Assembly (NCBI GenBank): GCA_027592785.1
Contig: JAQCLD010000027.1
Location: 1-46,978 of the forward strand
Direction: 5' to 3'
DNA length: 46,978 nucleotides
DNA from: Acidobacteriota bacterium
Lineage (GTDB): Bacteria; Acidobacteriota; Terriglobia; Bryobacterales; UBA6623
The notes beneath the pieces are model-generated. The model was not told the origin of the DNA, made no database searches, and saw nothing but the letters and a program-made list of their open reading frames with translations. The translations under genes and the position numbers were made by a program. Positions 37,416 to 45,102 of the stretch are shown one piece after another (position 1 is the first letter of the stretch; the number at the start of each line of letters is the position of its first letter).

Positions 37416-38612
37416 TTAGTCTTTGAAGGGATCGAAAATCTCAGGGCCGGCCATAGCCACCCCAATCGGCCTAAGCCGATGTACGATTTCGACCGTTTCG
37501 GCGTGCTCCCGGAGAACATGCGGCAGCCGCTTGTAGCAGTGCGGGCTCTCATCGACGCCCGCGCCGCGCAACACGACGCCCGCCCTGGCGACCGACGCGT
37601 GCAGCATTTCAGCAGTCACTTCCGGCGCACGGCTCACTTCGCCGGTCCGCCGGTTGACCTTGCCCTTCGCCCTTGACCGCGACATCACACGGCCTGCGCC
37701 GTGAACCGTGGAGTAGAGCGCCTGACGCTGCTCCTCAGCCCCCTCGTCGGTCGGACTCTCCTTGCCCTTGAGGATCACCGCCTCTTCAGACATCGACCCG
37801 CCGACGAAGCCGAGCTGACCCGGGAACGCAGGAGTCGCGCCCTTGCGGACCACCCAGCACTGCTCGCCGAAGTGCTCTTCGCGCCAAGCGAAGTTGTGGT
37901 GGTTGTGCACCTCTTCGGTGATCTTGGCGCCGAGGATCTTCGCCACACGGGCACAAACCCAGTCGCGTCCCGCGTAGGCGTAGCGGCCCGCCAGTTCCAT
38001 CGCTTCGATGTACTCCTGGCCAAGCTGCGAATCGGCTTCGAGCAACGCTGGCTGAGCGTGGACCCCATCCTGCGCTCCCGCCTTTCGCAGAAACCAGGTC
38101 GCGGTCTTATGCCCGAGACCCCGGCTTCCGAAGTGGACGCCAACCCAGACGCGATCTTGCTCATCTAGAAAGATATCGACATAGTGGTTGCCCGACCCGA
38201 TCGTCCCCAACTACGTTCGCGCCAGCTCCTTCAACGGCGCCACAGCCTGGAGTTTCCAGGCATCGTCGTCGAACAAGGCGTGGTCAACTCGCTCGCGGTT
38301 GCGCAGCCCCATCCCGAACGACAACGTCTCGAAAATGTCGTCCATGATGGTTGAAATATTCTTGCGCACGTCTTCGGCATCAGCATCCAAGCGCACGGCC
38401 TTGTTGCCGCAAGCGATGTCGTAACCAACGCCCGACGGCGAGATGTGTTCGCGGTAAGCGACAACGCCTCCCACGGGCACCGCATAGCCGAGGTGATGGT
38501 CGGCCATGAAGGCACAATGATCCGAGGTTCGCTGGCAGGCAGCAATCTGCATCTGCGTCTGCTCCTCGGGCTCGTCTCCCCAATAGGGGATCTTGTCAAA
38601 AAGTAGTTTCAT
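37416..38612 (-). pseudogene. RtcB-family RNA ligase, interrupted by in-frame TAG
   Basis: The ATG at 38612 has a near-perfect AGGAGGAG ribosome-binding site. The frame reads 133 codons ('KLLFDKIPYWGDEP' ... 'SPSGVGYDIACGNKAVRLD' ... 'VAPLKELART'), meets TAG at 38211-38213 (codon 134), and continues in the same frame to 37416 ('LGTIGSGNHYVDIFLDE' ... 'VHFGSRGLGHK' ... 'VHNHHNFAWR' ... 'TVHGAGRVMSRSRAKG'). RtcB relatives have Gln before LGT.GSGNH, so CAG to TAG is the likely change. Metal ligands and the guanylated His region are intact. RtcB joins 2',3'-cyclic phosphate and 5'-OH RNA ends using GTP and Mn. The 264-residue part from TTG 38210 lacks the first metal ligands and should not be active. 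Confidence 0.88.
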
Positions 38613-38978
38613 GTCTCCTCCTGTGGTGCAGGCGGACATCGAGGCGCTAACCGGAGCGCGGACGCGCCGATACCCTCACATACGGTAATGGAAACGACTC
38701 GGAATTCCTCAGGAGCGAGGACGAGCGGCGTCAAGGCGCAAGAGGCGGGAGTCGGTTGTACCGTCGGGTTCGTTCACTTCGATTCCTTTGCCTCCTGGTT
38801 TGAATGTGCAGCGCAACTAAGCACCACCAAGTAGAGGGTAATAGAAAATCGAATTATTGGCAAGAGGAAAAGTAGTGGCGCTCAAGGTACCAGACCCAAT
38901 GGTTAGGCCTTAGGAGTACTCCTAGTCTATGGACGGATCCCCCCCGGCCACTGCAATCTCTTTGAGGGAGAAACACAC
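38613..38978. other. 366-bp region without a supported gene
   Basis: It lies between the divergent rtcB and the small membrane peptide gene. The left two thirds show nothing I can name. The right part is AT-richer and holds the palindrome at 38911-38924 and a likely promoter for the peptide. No tRNA was seen. Confidence 0.5.
38911..38924. promoter_or_regulatory. 14-bp perfect palindrome upstream of small ORF
   Basis: TAGGAGTACTCCTA is a perfect palindrome 54 nt before the small ORF start and immediately overlaps a possible -10 (TAGTCT). It is preceded by TTAGGCCT. It looks like an operator for a dimeric repressor. Confidence 0.45.
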
Positions 38979-39125
38979 ATGGAGAAGTTAGAACTGAAGC
39001 GTCGAGACTGGGCTGCCTATGTGCTGGCCACAGGATTCGTCCTCGTGTCATCGGGCGCGGTACTGCCGCAAGGCTCGGCAGGCGTCACCGCCGTTGTGAC
39101 CCGCCTGGGCACCCTGCTTTCGTAG
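38979..39125 (+). CDS. Small 48-residue membrane peptide, unknown
   Basis: ATG at 38979 with a strong GAGGGAG ribosome-binding site 8 nt upstream opens a 48-codon frame: a charged start MEKLELKRRDW, one hydrophobic helix AAYVLATGFVLVSSGAVL, then a short tail ending VVTRLGTLLS and TAG at 39123-39125. It should be a single-pass membrane peptide or a small secreted peptide. No family recognised. The palindrome at 38911-38924 suggests regulated expression. The good ribosome-binding site, in a window where many genes have none, is the main support. Confidence 0.55.
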   Translation: MEKLELKRRDWAAYVLATGFVLVSSGAVLPQGSAGVTAVVTRLGTLLS

Positions 39126-39144
39126 ACCGCCACCACCTCCGCTC

Positions 39145-39150
39145 TATAGT
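39145..39150 (+). promoter_or_regulatory. Possible -10 TATAGT of a leaderless gene
   Basis: TATAGT is followed by seven bases and the ATG at 39158. No ribosome-binding site and only a weak -35 region are present. Confidence 0.4.
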
Positions 39151-39157
39151 GAGTTGG

Positions 39158-40969
39158 ATGCATCCCCGGCGTTATGCTGTCCTGCTGCTTGCATGCGCAC
39201 TGAGTCTTACCGCGCAGCAGATCAGCACCGAGTTATTCGTCAGCGGGCTGGGCGGCCCGGTTGATATCCAGAGCGCCCGCGATGGCTCGGATCGGCTGTT
39301 CGTGGTTGAGCAATCCGGACTAATTCGCATCGTCCGCAACAGACAGTTGCTCAATCAGCCGTTTCTCGACATCCAAGACCGTCTGACGACAGGCAGTGAG
39401 CGCGGATTGCTTGGGCTGGCCTTCCCCGCGGGCTTCGCGCAATCTCAGCGCTTCTACGTGAACTACACCGGGGCCGGGGGCCACACCGTGATCTCGATGT
39501 TCGAGGTCACCGCAGACCCGGACATCGCCAATGCGGGCAGCGAGGTCATTCTGCTGACCTTCAATCAGCCCTTCTCGAACCACAACGGCGGCCAGCTGCA
39601 GTTCGGCCCGGATGGCATGTTGTACGTCGCAGCGGGCGACGGCGGCTCGGGTGGCGACCCGAACAACAATGGGCAAAACCGCAACACGCTGCTCGGCAAG
39701 TTGCTGCGGGTTGACGTAGAGAGCCAGCCTGGCACGTTGATCGTTCCCGCCAGCAACCCCTTCGTGAACACGCCAAACGCCCGTGGCGAGATCTGGGCCT
39801 ACGGACTGAGAAACCCCTGGCGGTTCAGCTTCGATCGTGAGAACGGCCAACTGTGGATCGCCGATGTCGGCCAGAACAATTTCGAAGAAGTAAACCGCAG
39901 CAGCAGCTCCAGCGCGGGCCTCAACTACGGCTGGCGCCGCATGGAAGGCCTGCAGTGTTTCGAGACCAACTGCGACATGTCGGGATTGACGTTTCCGGTT
40001 CACACCTACAGCCATTCCCAGGGCTGCTCCGTCACCGGCGGATACGTGTACCGGGGCGGCCAATCTGCAGGGCTGCGAGGGACTTACATCTACGGGGATT
40101 TCTGTTCGGGCCGCATCTGGGGCATAGACGCTCAGAACCAGAATCGGCTGTTGCTGGACACTACATTTGAGATCTCAACATTCGGGCAAGACCAGGACGG
40201 CGAACTCTTCGTCGCTGACCGCGGCGCCGGACGCATCTATCGAATCCTCGGGGAACAGCGCCCGGCATTTAGTTCCGCCGGCGTCGTCAACGCAGCCAGC
40301 TTTGAGCAGGGCCTCGTGCCCGGGTCACTCGCATCCATCTTCCTATCCGGCGTCCGCGATACTCTCGGCATCTCCCGTGCAAATGCTGTCCCGCTGCCGC
40401 TAAGCCTCGACGGCATCTCAGTGACCATGGACGGCGCAGCGGCGCCAATTCTCGCCGTCGCCAGCGTTAACGGAGCCGAGCAAGTCAACGTGCAGGTCCC
40501 CTGGGAGTTGATCGACCAAACCTCCGCGGCGGTCGTCGTCACGCGCGACGGCACGAGCAGCGATCCGGTGAGCGTTGCGGTTTCCCCGGCCCAGCCTGCC
40601 GTATTCCTAATCGACGGCGAAAGGCCGGCCATTCAGCACAACATCGGCTTCGCGCCGGTAACGAACGCGGCGCCGTTGCGGCCAGGTGAATTTGCTGTCG
40701 TTTACCTCACGGGATTGGGAGAGGTAAGGTTGTTTCCGCCAACCGGAGATGCGGCATCGTCGTCCTTCGCGACGCTATTGGAGATCGTCGAAGTGACCCT
40801 AGATGGCCAACCCGTGGAGGTTGTCTTCGCGGGCCTGGCGCCAAACTTCGTCGGCCTTTATCAAGTCAACTTCCGCGTACCGCTCAACGCCCGCACTGGC
40901 CTCCTAGAGCTGGTTTTCAGCGTGCAGGGTCGGTCGAGCCCAATCGTTCACGTGTGGGTCGAGCAATAA
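39158..40969 (+). CDS. PQQ-dependent sugar dehydrogenase fused to TIGR03437 domain
   Basis: A 603-residue exported protein from the ATG at 39158 (a GTG 9 nt upstream is possible). After a signal peptide (about 1-19) comes a soluble glucose/sorbosone dehydrogenase-like six-bladed propeller (about 20-370): 'LFVVEQSGLIRIV', 'RGLLGLAFPAGFAQSQRFYVNYT', 'NHNGGQLQFGPDGMLYVAAGDGGSGGDP', 'EIWAYGLRNPWRFSFD', 'LWIADVGQNNFEEVN', 'GLNYGWRRMEG'. The C-terminal part (about 375-603), beginning 'SSAGVVNAASFEQGLVPGSLASIFLSG', is a TIGR03437 domain like that at the left edge of the window. It should oxidise a sugar or aldose end in the periplasm or outside. The A-tract of the opposing terminator overlaps its stop. 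Confidence 0.92.
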   Translation: MHPRRYAVLLLACALSLTAQQISTELFVSGLGGPVDIQSARDGSDRLFVVEQSGLIRIVRNRQLLNQPFLDIQDRLTTGSERGLLGLAFPAGFAQSQRFYVNYTGAGGHTVISMFEVTADPDIANAGSEVILLTFNQPFSNHNGGQLQFGPDGMLYVAAGDGGSGGDPNNNGQNRNTLLGKLLRVDVESQPGTLIVPASNPFVNTPNARGEIWAYGLRNPWRFSFDRENGQLWIADVGQNNFEEVNRSSSSSAGLNYGWRRMEGLQCFETNCDMSGLTFPVHTYSHSQGCSVTGGYVYRGGQSAGLRGTYIYGDFCSGRIWGIDAQNQNRLLLDTTFEISTFGQDQDGELFVADRGAGRIYRILGEQRPAFSSAGVVNAASFEQGLVPGSLASIFLSGVRDTLGISRANAVPLPLSLDGISVTMDGAAAPILAVASVNGAEQVNVQVPWELIDQTSAAVVVTRDGTSSDPVSVAVSPAQPAVFLIDGERPAIQHNIGFAPVTNAAPLRPGEFAVVYLTGLGEVRLFPPTGDAASSSFATLLEIVEVTLDGQPVEVVFAGLAPNFVGLYQVNFRVPLNARTGLLELVFSVQGRSSPIVHVWVEQ

Positions 40970-40993
40970 AAAAGGCGGCCCGCAAGGGCCGCC
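40968..40993 (-). terminator. Rho-independent terminator after the sigma factor gene
   Basis: On the minus strand the GGCGGCCC-TTGC-GGGCCGCC hairpin is followed by six T residues. It begins 26 nt after the sigma factor stop. All eight stem pairs are perfect. The T-tract overlaps the stop codon of the opposing dehydrogenase gene. Confidence 0.9.
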
Positions 40994-41018
40994 AACACCA
41001 GTGCTTAGATTCGTTTGG

Positions 41019-42524
41019 TTAGTGCCGGGAGGCGATGAGTGCTCTGAGGGCCTGCGCGTACTCGGGCTCTGAAAGAGTCTGCAGCGCCTTGGCCTCAATC
41101 TGGCGAATGCGTTCGCGGGTCAGCTCGAACGCTTTGCCGATCTCTTGCAGCGTGTACTCGCGCTCGAAGCCGATGCCAAAGCGCATTCTTAAGACACGCT
41201 CTTCACTCGGCGACAAGGTTCGCAATAGAGCCGCGGTCTTGACCTTCAGGTCCCGGGCGATCAAGTCTTCTACCGGCGAGTGAGCGTTGGGATCTTCAAG
41301 AAGATCCTCAAGCGCGGACTCTTGGTCGCGACCCACACGGGTCTCCAATGAGACCGGCGTGCGGGAGATCGACCGCAACACTTCGACCTTGTCGACCGTC
41401 GTCTCCATGCGCTCGGCGATCTCGGTGTTCGTCGGCGGCCGCCCGTACTCCTTCTCCAGGCCGCGAATGGCCCGTAGGAACTTGTTGAGCTGCTCGTTCA
41501 TGTGCACCGGGATGCGCACGGTTCTCGACTGGTCAGCTAGGGCACGAGTAATCGCTTGGCGGATCCACCAAGTCGCATAGGTCGAGAATTTGAAACCGCG
41601 GTGGTAGTCGAACTTCTCCGCTGCGCGAGTGAGGCCGATGTTGCCTTCCTGAATCAGGTCGAGCAAGTGCAGCCCGCGCTTAATGTACTTCTTGGCGACC
41701 GAAACCACCAGGCGCAGATTCGCCGCCACCAAATCGCTCTTGGCGGCTTCGTTGATGGCACGGCCCTCGGCGACGCGGCGTAACGCGTGTTCGAGCTGGG
41801 CCGTCGACATGGCCAGCACCGGGACGGCTTTCTTAATCGTCTTCGAACGCGAGGCTCGGGCCTTGTCCACAACTGTGGCCGCAGCACGCAACGATGTCTT
41901 GGTCAACAGGAACTCATCGCTGAACTCTCGCCACAGATCCATGCGCAGGGGCAGTCCCAGAATCTGCTGCTGTAGTTCGATGGTCTTGCGATCGACCATC
42001 CAGCGCCAGGCTCTCCGCTGAGCGACTCTGGCACGGGAGTTCGGCTGCTTACGAAGCAACTTCTGGACGTTCTTGATCAGGCCAGCGGTCGCGTCGAGGC
42101 CGTTGAGCAGCTCTTTGTTGAGCTTCTTCGCCTGAGCAGCATCCGCGCCGGCATCGATGAACTGCCGGAAGCGATTCGGCCGCAACTCCAATTCTTCGTT
42201 AATCGCCAGGAGCTTTTGCCACATCCACGGCGTGCGAGCCAGGCCCTTACGCAGTTTCTTGTCGCCGCGCTCCATGCGCCGCGCCAAGCGGATCTCGCCG
42301 TCCTTGCTGAGCAGTGGGACGGCCCCCATCTCGCTCAGATACAGGCGTACGCTGTCCTCAGCCGGCGAAGCTGCTTCGTACTCGCTGGGGTCCACGCCTT
42401 CTTCGGCGACAGGCCGCGTCCAAGAGGCCGTGGCCAGCTCGCGGGTCTCATCCCCATCCTCAACGTCCGGTCCGAGGGGCATGCGGGCGTCGTCAGTCTC
42501 TATCTCTCTTTGTTGCAGCGCCAT
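41019..42524 (-). CDS. rpoD: RNA polymerase primary sigma factor (RpoD-like)
   Basis: A 501-residue sigma70. Region 1.2 is '[23 protein letters not shown]' (about 55-78); a non-conserved segment of about 150 residues follows, as in housekeeping sigma factors. Region 2 is '[57 protein letters not shown]' and region 3 '[21 protein letters not shown]'. Region 4 has the helix-turn-helix '[25 protein letters not shown]'. Region 1.1 is short, so a group 2 sigma factor is the alternative. It has its own terminator and a 353-bp upstream region shared with the divergent dus gene. Confidence 0.85.
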   Translation of the reverse strand: MALQQREIETDDARMPLGPDVEDGDETRELATASWTRPVAEEGVDPSEYEAASPAEDSVRLYLSEMGAVPLLSKDGEIRLARRMERGDKKLRKGLARTPWMWQKLLAINEELELRPNRFRQFIDAGADAAQAKKLNKELLNGLDATAGLIKNVQKLLRKQPNSRARVAQRRAWRWMVDRKTIELQQQILGLPLRMDLWREFSDEFLLTKTSLRAAATVVDKARASRSKTIKKAVPVLAMSTAQLEHALRRVAEGRAINEAAKSDLVAANLRLVVSVAKKYIKRGLHLLDLIQEGNIGLTRAAEKFDYHRGFKFSTYATWWIRQAITRALADQSRTVRIPVHMNEQLNKFLRAIRGLEKEYGRPPTNTEIAERMETTVDKVEVLRSISRTPVSLETRVGRDQESALEDLLEDPNAHSPVEDLIARDLKVKTAALLRTLSPSEERVLRMRFGIGFEREYTLQEIGKAFELTRERIRQIEAKALQTLSEPEYAQALRALIASRH

Positions 42525-42877
42525 GATATGCTTCCCGCTCTACCTCCTTCTGTTTGATGCGTCTGAGCGCCAGATGGTTGCAGCTCCTGTTAAGTTCATC
42601 GGTCGCTAGCGCCAAAAACATCGAACTGCTTCGATCAAAATTCGCTTCCTGAATCTAAGACGAGCGAAGAGACCAAATGGCTCCTAAAAACGTACGAAAA
42701 CTTCATTGCTTAGTTCGGCTGAGTACCTTGTTTCGTCACGCAGCGAACGAAATCGGCCACGCTGACCCTTTCATGTCTTTTGTTTAGAGACACTTAAGAA
42801 ATCCGGCTGACCCAAGCGCATGTGTGTGAAACCCTACATCGCTGGCGGCGTGAGCGAGGCCCGGCAGCGCTGATAAT
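42525..42877. other. 353-bp intergenic region between divergent sigma factor and dus genes
   Basis: Relatively AT-rich. It holds a perfect hairpin ATCGAA-CTGC-TTCGAT at 42620-42635, flanked by A-runs, which may be an operator for the sigma factor gene. A 36-codon frame at 42677-42787 has no clear ribosome-binding site and is probably chance. A GATAAT lies at 42872-42877, right before the dus ATG. No RNA gene recognised. Confidence 0.45.
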
Positions 42878-43927
42878 ATGAACAAAGTGTTTGAAGTACC
42901 GCAGAAGTTGCGTTTTGGCGCACTGGAACTGACTCCCGCGGTGACCCTCGCGCCGATGGCTGGAGTCACGGACACCGTTTTCCGTCGCTTTATCAGGAAC
43001 TTAGGCGGCTGCGGCCTCATCATGACGGAGTTCACCAGCTCTGAGGGCGTGATCGCCGACGACAGGCGCAAGAAAGCTGGACAGAAGACTGTCCGCCGCA
43101 ACAGTTTCAACTATCTCTATTACGAGCAAGACGAGCACCCGATTGTGGCCCAGCTGTTCGGCTCAGACCCAGCTACATTGGCGGACGCAGCGCGGGTCGT
43201 CGAAGACCTGGGTTTCGACGGCGTCGACCTCAACTTCGGCTGCCCAGTGAAGAAGGTCACTACCTGCAACGGCGGTTCGGGCCTGCTACGGGATCTGCCG
43301 CTGATCCGGCAAATTCTGGAACAGGTGCGGGCGGCGGTATCGATTCCGTTTACGTGCAAGTTCCGGACGGGCTGGAGCGACACGGAGATCGTCTGTTGCG
43401 AAGTTGGTCGCCTTGCCGAATCCTGCGGATTACAGGGCGTGGCGCTACACGGCCGTACGCGCGAGCAGGGCTACGCAGGCAACGCCAATTGGGACATGAT
43501 CGCCGAGCTGAAGCGAGCGGTGTCGATTCCAGTTGTGGGCAACGGCGACGTATTCAGCCCCGAGGATGCCGTACGGATGTTCCAGCACACGGGCTGCGAC
43601 GGCGTCATGATCGGCCGCGCGGCGGCGTCGAATCCGTGGATCTTCCGGCAGATTCAGCAGTACATCGCCACGGGCGAATACGACGAACCCACGGAACAGG
43701 ATCGTTACGAAATGATTCGCGACTACTACCAGTTGCTGCTGAACCGAGGCGACCGCATCTCGGGACGTGTAGACGGCAAGATGAAGCAGTTCGCCACGTA
43801 TTTCACGCGCGGCGTTCGCAACGGCACACAGCTGCGCAAGGCGATCTACCGCTGCGGCGAACCGCAAGAGGTTATCGATACCGTCGAGCGTTTCTTTGAA
43901 GAACAGCTGGCGACAGAAGCAGCCTAA
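42878..43927 (+). CDS. dusB: tRNA-dihydrouridine synthase (DusB-like)
   Basis: A 349-residue FMN-dependent TIM-barrel enzyme that reduces uridines in tRNA D-loops. Motifs: 'VTLAPMAGVTDTVFRRFIRNLG', 'IVAQLFGSDPATLADAARVVEDLGFDGVDLNFGCPVKKV' with the catalytic Cys in NFGCP, 'CKFRTGW', 'GVALHGRTREQGYAGNANWDMI' and 'VVGNGDVFSPEDAVRMFQHTGCDGVMIGRAAASNPWIF'. The start is ATG at 42878; a GTG 9 nt further on fits a GATAAT-driven leaderless message and cannot be excluded. Its stop overlaps the opposing cupin gene's stop as CTAA. Confidence 0.93.
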   Translation: MNKVFEVPQKLRFGALELTPAVTLAPMAGVTDTVFRRFIRNLGGCGLIMTEFTSSEGVIADDRRKKAGQKTVRRNSFNYLYYEQDEHPIVAQLFGSDPATLADAARVVEDLGFDGVDLNFGCPVKKVTTCNGGSGLLRDLPLIRQILEQVRAAVSIPFTCKFRTGWSDTEIVCCEVGRLAESCGLQGVALHGRTREQGYAGNANWDMIAELKRAVSIPVVGNGDVFSPEDAVRMFQHTGCDGVMIGRAAASNPWIFRQIQQYIATGEYDEPTEQDRYEMIRDYYQLLLNRGDRISGRVDGKMKQFATYFTRGVRNGTQLRKAIYRCGEPQEVIDTVERFFEEQLATEAA

Positions 43928-44385
43928 GAGGCCTTCTTTACCTTGACGATCAGGTAAGTGATTGGCTTGCCGGGCGCGACAACGGCTTGGTGAGCGGTGC
44001 CTGGCGGGATGTTGACCACGTCGCCGGTTTGCAGCTCCACCTTACGAGCGCCTTCGACTCCCGTACCGCGCATTTCCCCGGGGGCGTCCAACCGGGAACC
44101 GGTCAGCTTGCCGCCGACCAGCAACGTTGCGGAGCCGGATTGCACGACATAGAAATCGGTCCACCCAGCGTGGGTTTCCGAGGGACCGCTGGCTTCTCGG
44201 TAGACCATCAACACGTTGTGGTTGCCGAACTCCCCCAACGTCTTGAGCGCATAGTGGTCCGCATTGAGGTTCTTGGTTAGATCGACTTCGGTCGTGCCCA
44301 ACTCCGCATCGGGCCAGATGACGGCATCGTCGGCGGCAACCAGAGGCAGCGCTGCAAGAGCGGCAATTAGAAACAGAGTACGCAT
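43924..44385 (-). CDS. Secreted cupin-domain protein
   Basis: A 153-residue exported cupin: signal peptide MRTLFLIAALAALPLVAADD, then the two cupin motifs, 'GPSETHAGWTDFYVVQSGSATLLVGG' and 'LQTGDVVNIPPGTAHQAVVAPG'. Metal-binding His and Glu positions are partly kept. Cupins of this type are enzymes or binding proteins of wide range, so no substrate is assigned. A GGGAGAT ribosome-binding site is 8 nt from the ATG. Convergent with dusB. Confidence 0.88.
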   Translation of the reverse strand: MRTLFLIAALAALPLVAADDAVIWPDAELGTTEVDLTKNLNADHYALKTLGEFGNHNVLMVYREASGPSETHAGWTDFYVVQSGSATLLVGGKLTGSRLDAPGEMRGTGVEGARKVELQTGDVVNIPPGTAHQAVVAPGKPITYLIVKVKKAS

Positions 44386-44416
44386 TGAAATATCTCCCTG
44401 GACGGCTAACGGTCTT

Positions 44417-45037
44417 CTAGTTTAGGCGCTCCACTTCGACGCGCAAACGATCGGTTGGCGGCAGCGCGGCAATCGTGCCGGCAATCAGCATCTGGCCCTG
44501 GATTTCCGCCGAGGCTTGTTCGCCCAAAGGCTCTTCGAGGGCAACCTCGAAGGTCGCCAGCGGCGACGCGTCGGCAGGAGCGTCAACGGTGTTTAACTTC
44601 ACAGCGAGTTGCACGCCGTAAAGTTCGCGATTGCTGTGATTGATGACGATAGCCTGCACCAGCGGAACGAACTGGTCGTCGTAGCGAAAGCGCAGACCCG
44701 TTACTTCGATTGCTCCGGCAAGCCCGCTGCCGCCGGTCACGCTCGGTTCGGCGATGGCGTCTTCGGGGAGATCCTCCAACACCAACCCACGCGACTGCGA
44801 GAAGTAAACGGCGAGGGCAACGGCGGCGATCAACGCGACGAGGAACAGGGCCAGTTGAGTCGGCTTCAAGGACCAAGACGCGGATTTCGACGCTGGCTCC
44901 GGCGTCTCTTTTAAGCGCGGAAGCTTATCGGCGGTATCCTCGGTCGAATCCACTTCGAACTTCGATTGGCAGCGCGGACAAGCTTTCTCCGCGACATCGA
45001 CTTCCGCTCCGCAGTCAGGACATACCCAAGTAAACAT
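44417..45037 (-). CDS. Zinc-ribbon membrane protein of unknown function
   Basis: A 206-residue protein from the ATG at 45037, which has AAGG 8 nt upstream; a start at 45067 is open but would overlap a likely -10. An N-terminal zinc ribbon 'CPDCGAEVDVAEKACPRC' (Cys pairs) is followed by a linker, one TM helix (about 66-86, LALFLVALIAAVALAVYF), and a C-terminal domain with beta-strand pattern ('AIEVTGLRFRYDDQFVPLVQAIVINHSNRELYGVQLAVKLN') resembling FxLYD/DUF3426-like extracytoplasmic domains. The cell role is unknown. It is divergent from uvrC. Confidence 0.75.
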   Translation of the reverse strand: MFTWVCPDCGAEVDVAEKACPRCQSKFEVDSTEDTADKLPRLKETPEPASKSASWSLKPTQLALFLVALIAAVALAVYFSQSRGLVLEDLPEDAIAEPSVTGGSGLAGAIEVTGLRFRYDDQFVPLVQAIVINHSNRELYGVQLAVKLNTVDAPADASPLATFEVALEEPLGEQASAEIQGQMLIAGTIAALPPTDRLRVEVERLN

Positions 45038-45102
45038 GCATCCCGCCTTGAGGCCGAATTTTAGCATTGGAACGGTTCGTTAGAATCGAGGGCAGTAGTC
45101 CG

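Noticed and set aside
42677..42787. A 36-codon ORF between the sigma factor and dus genes
   Set aside because: No clear ribosome-binding site, no hydrophobic or domain signal, and the length is expected by chance.
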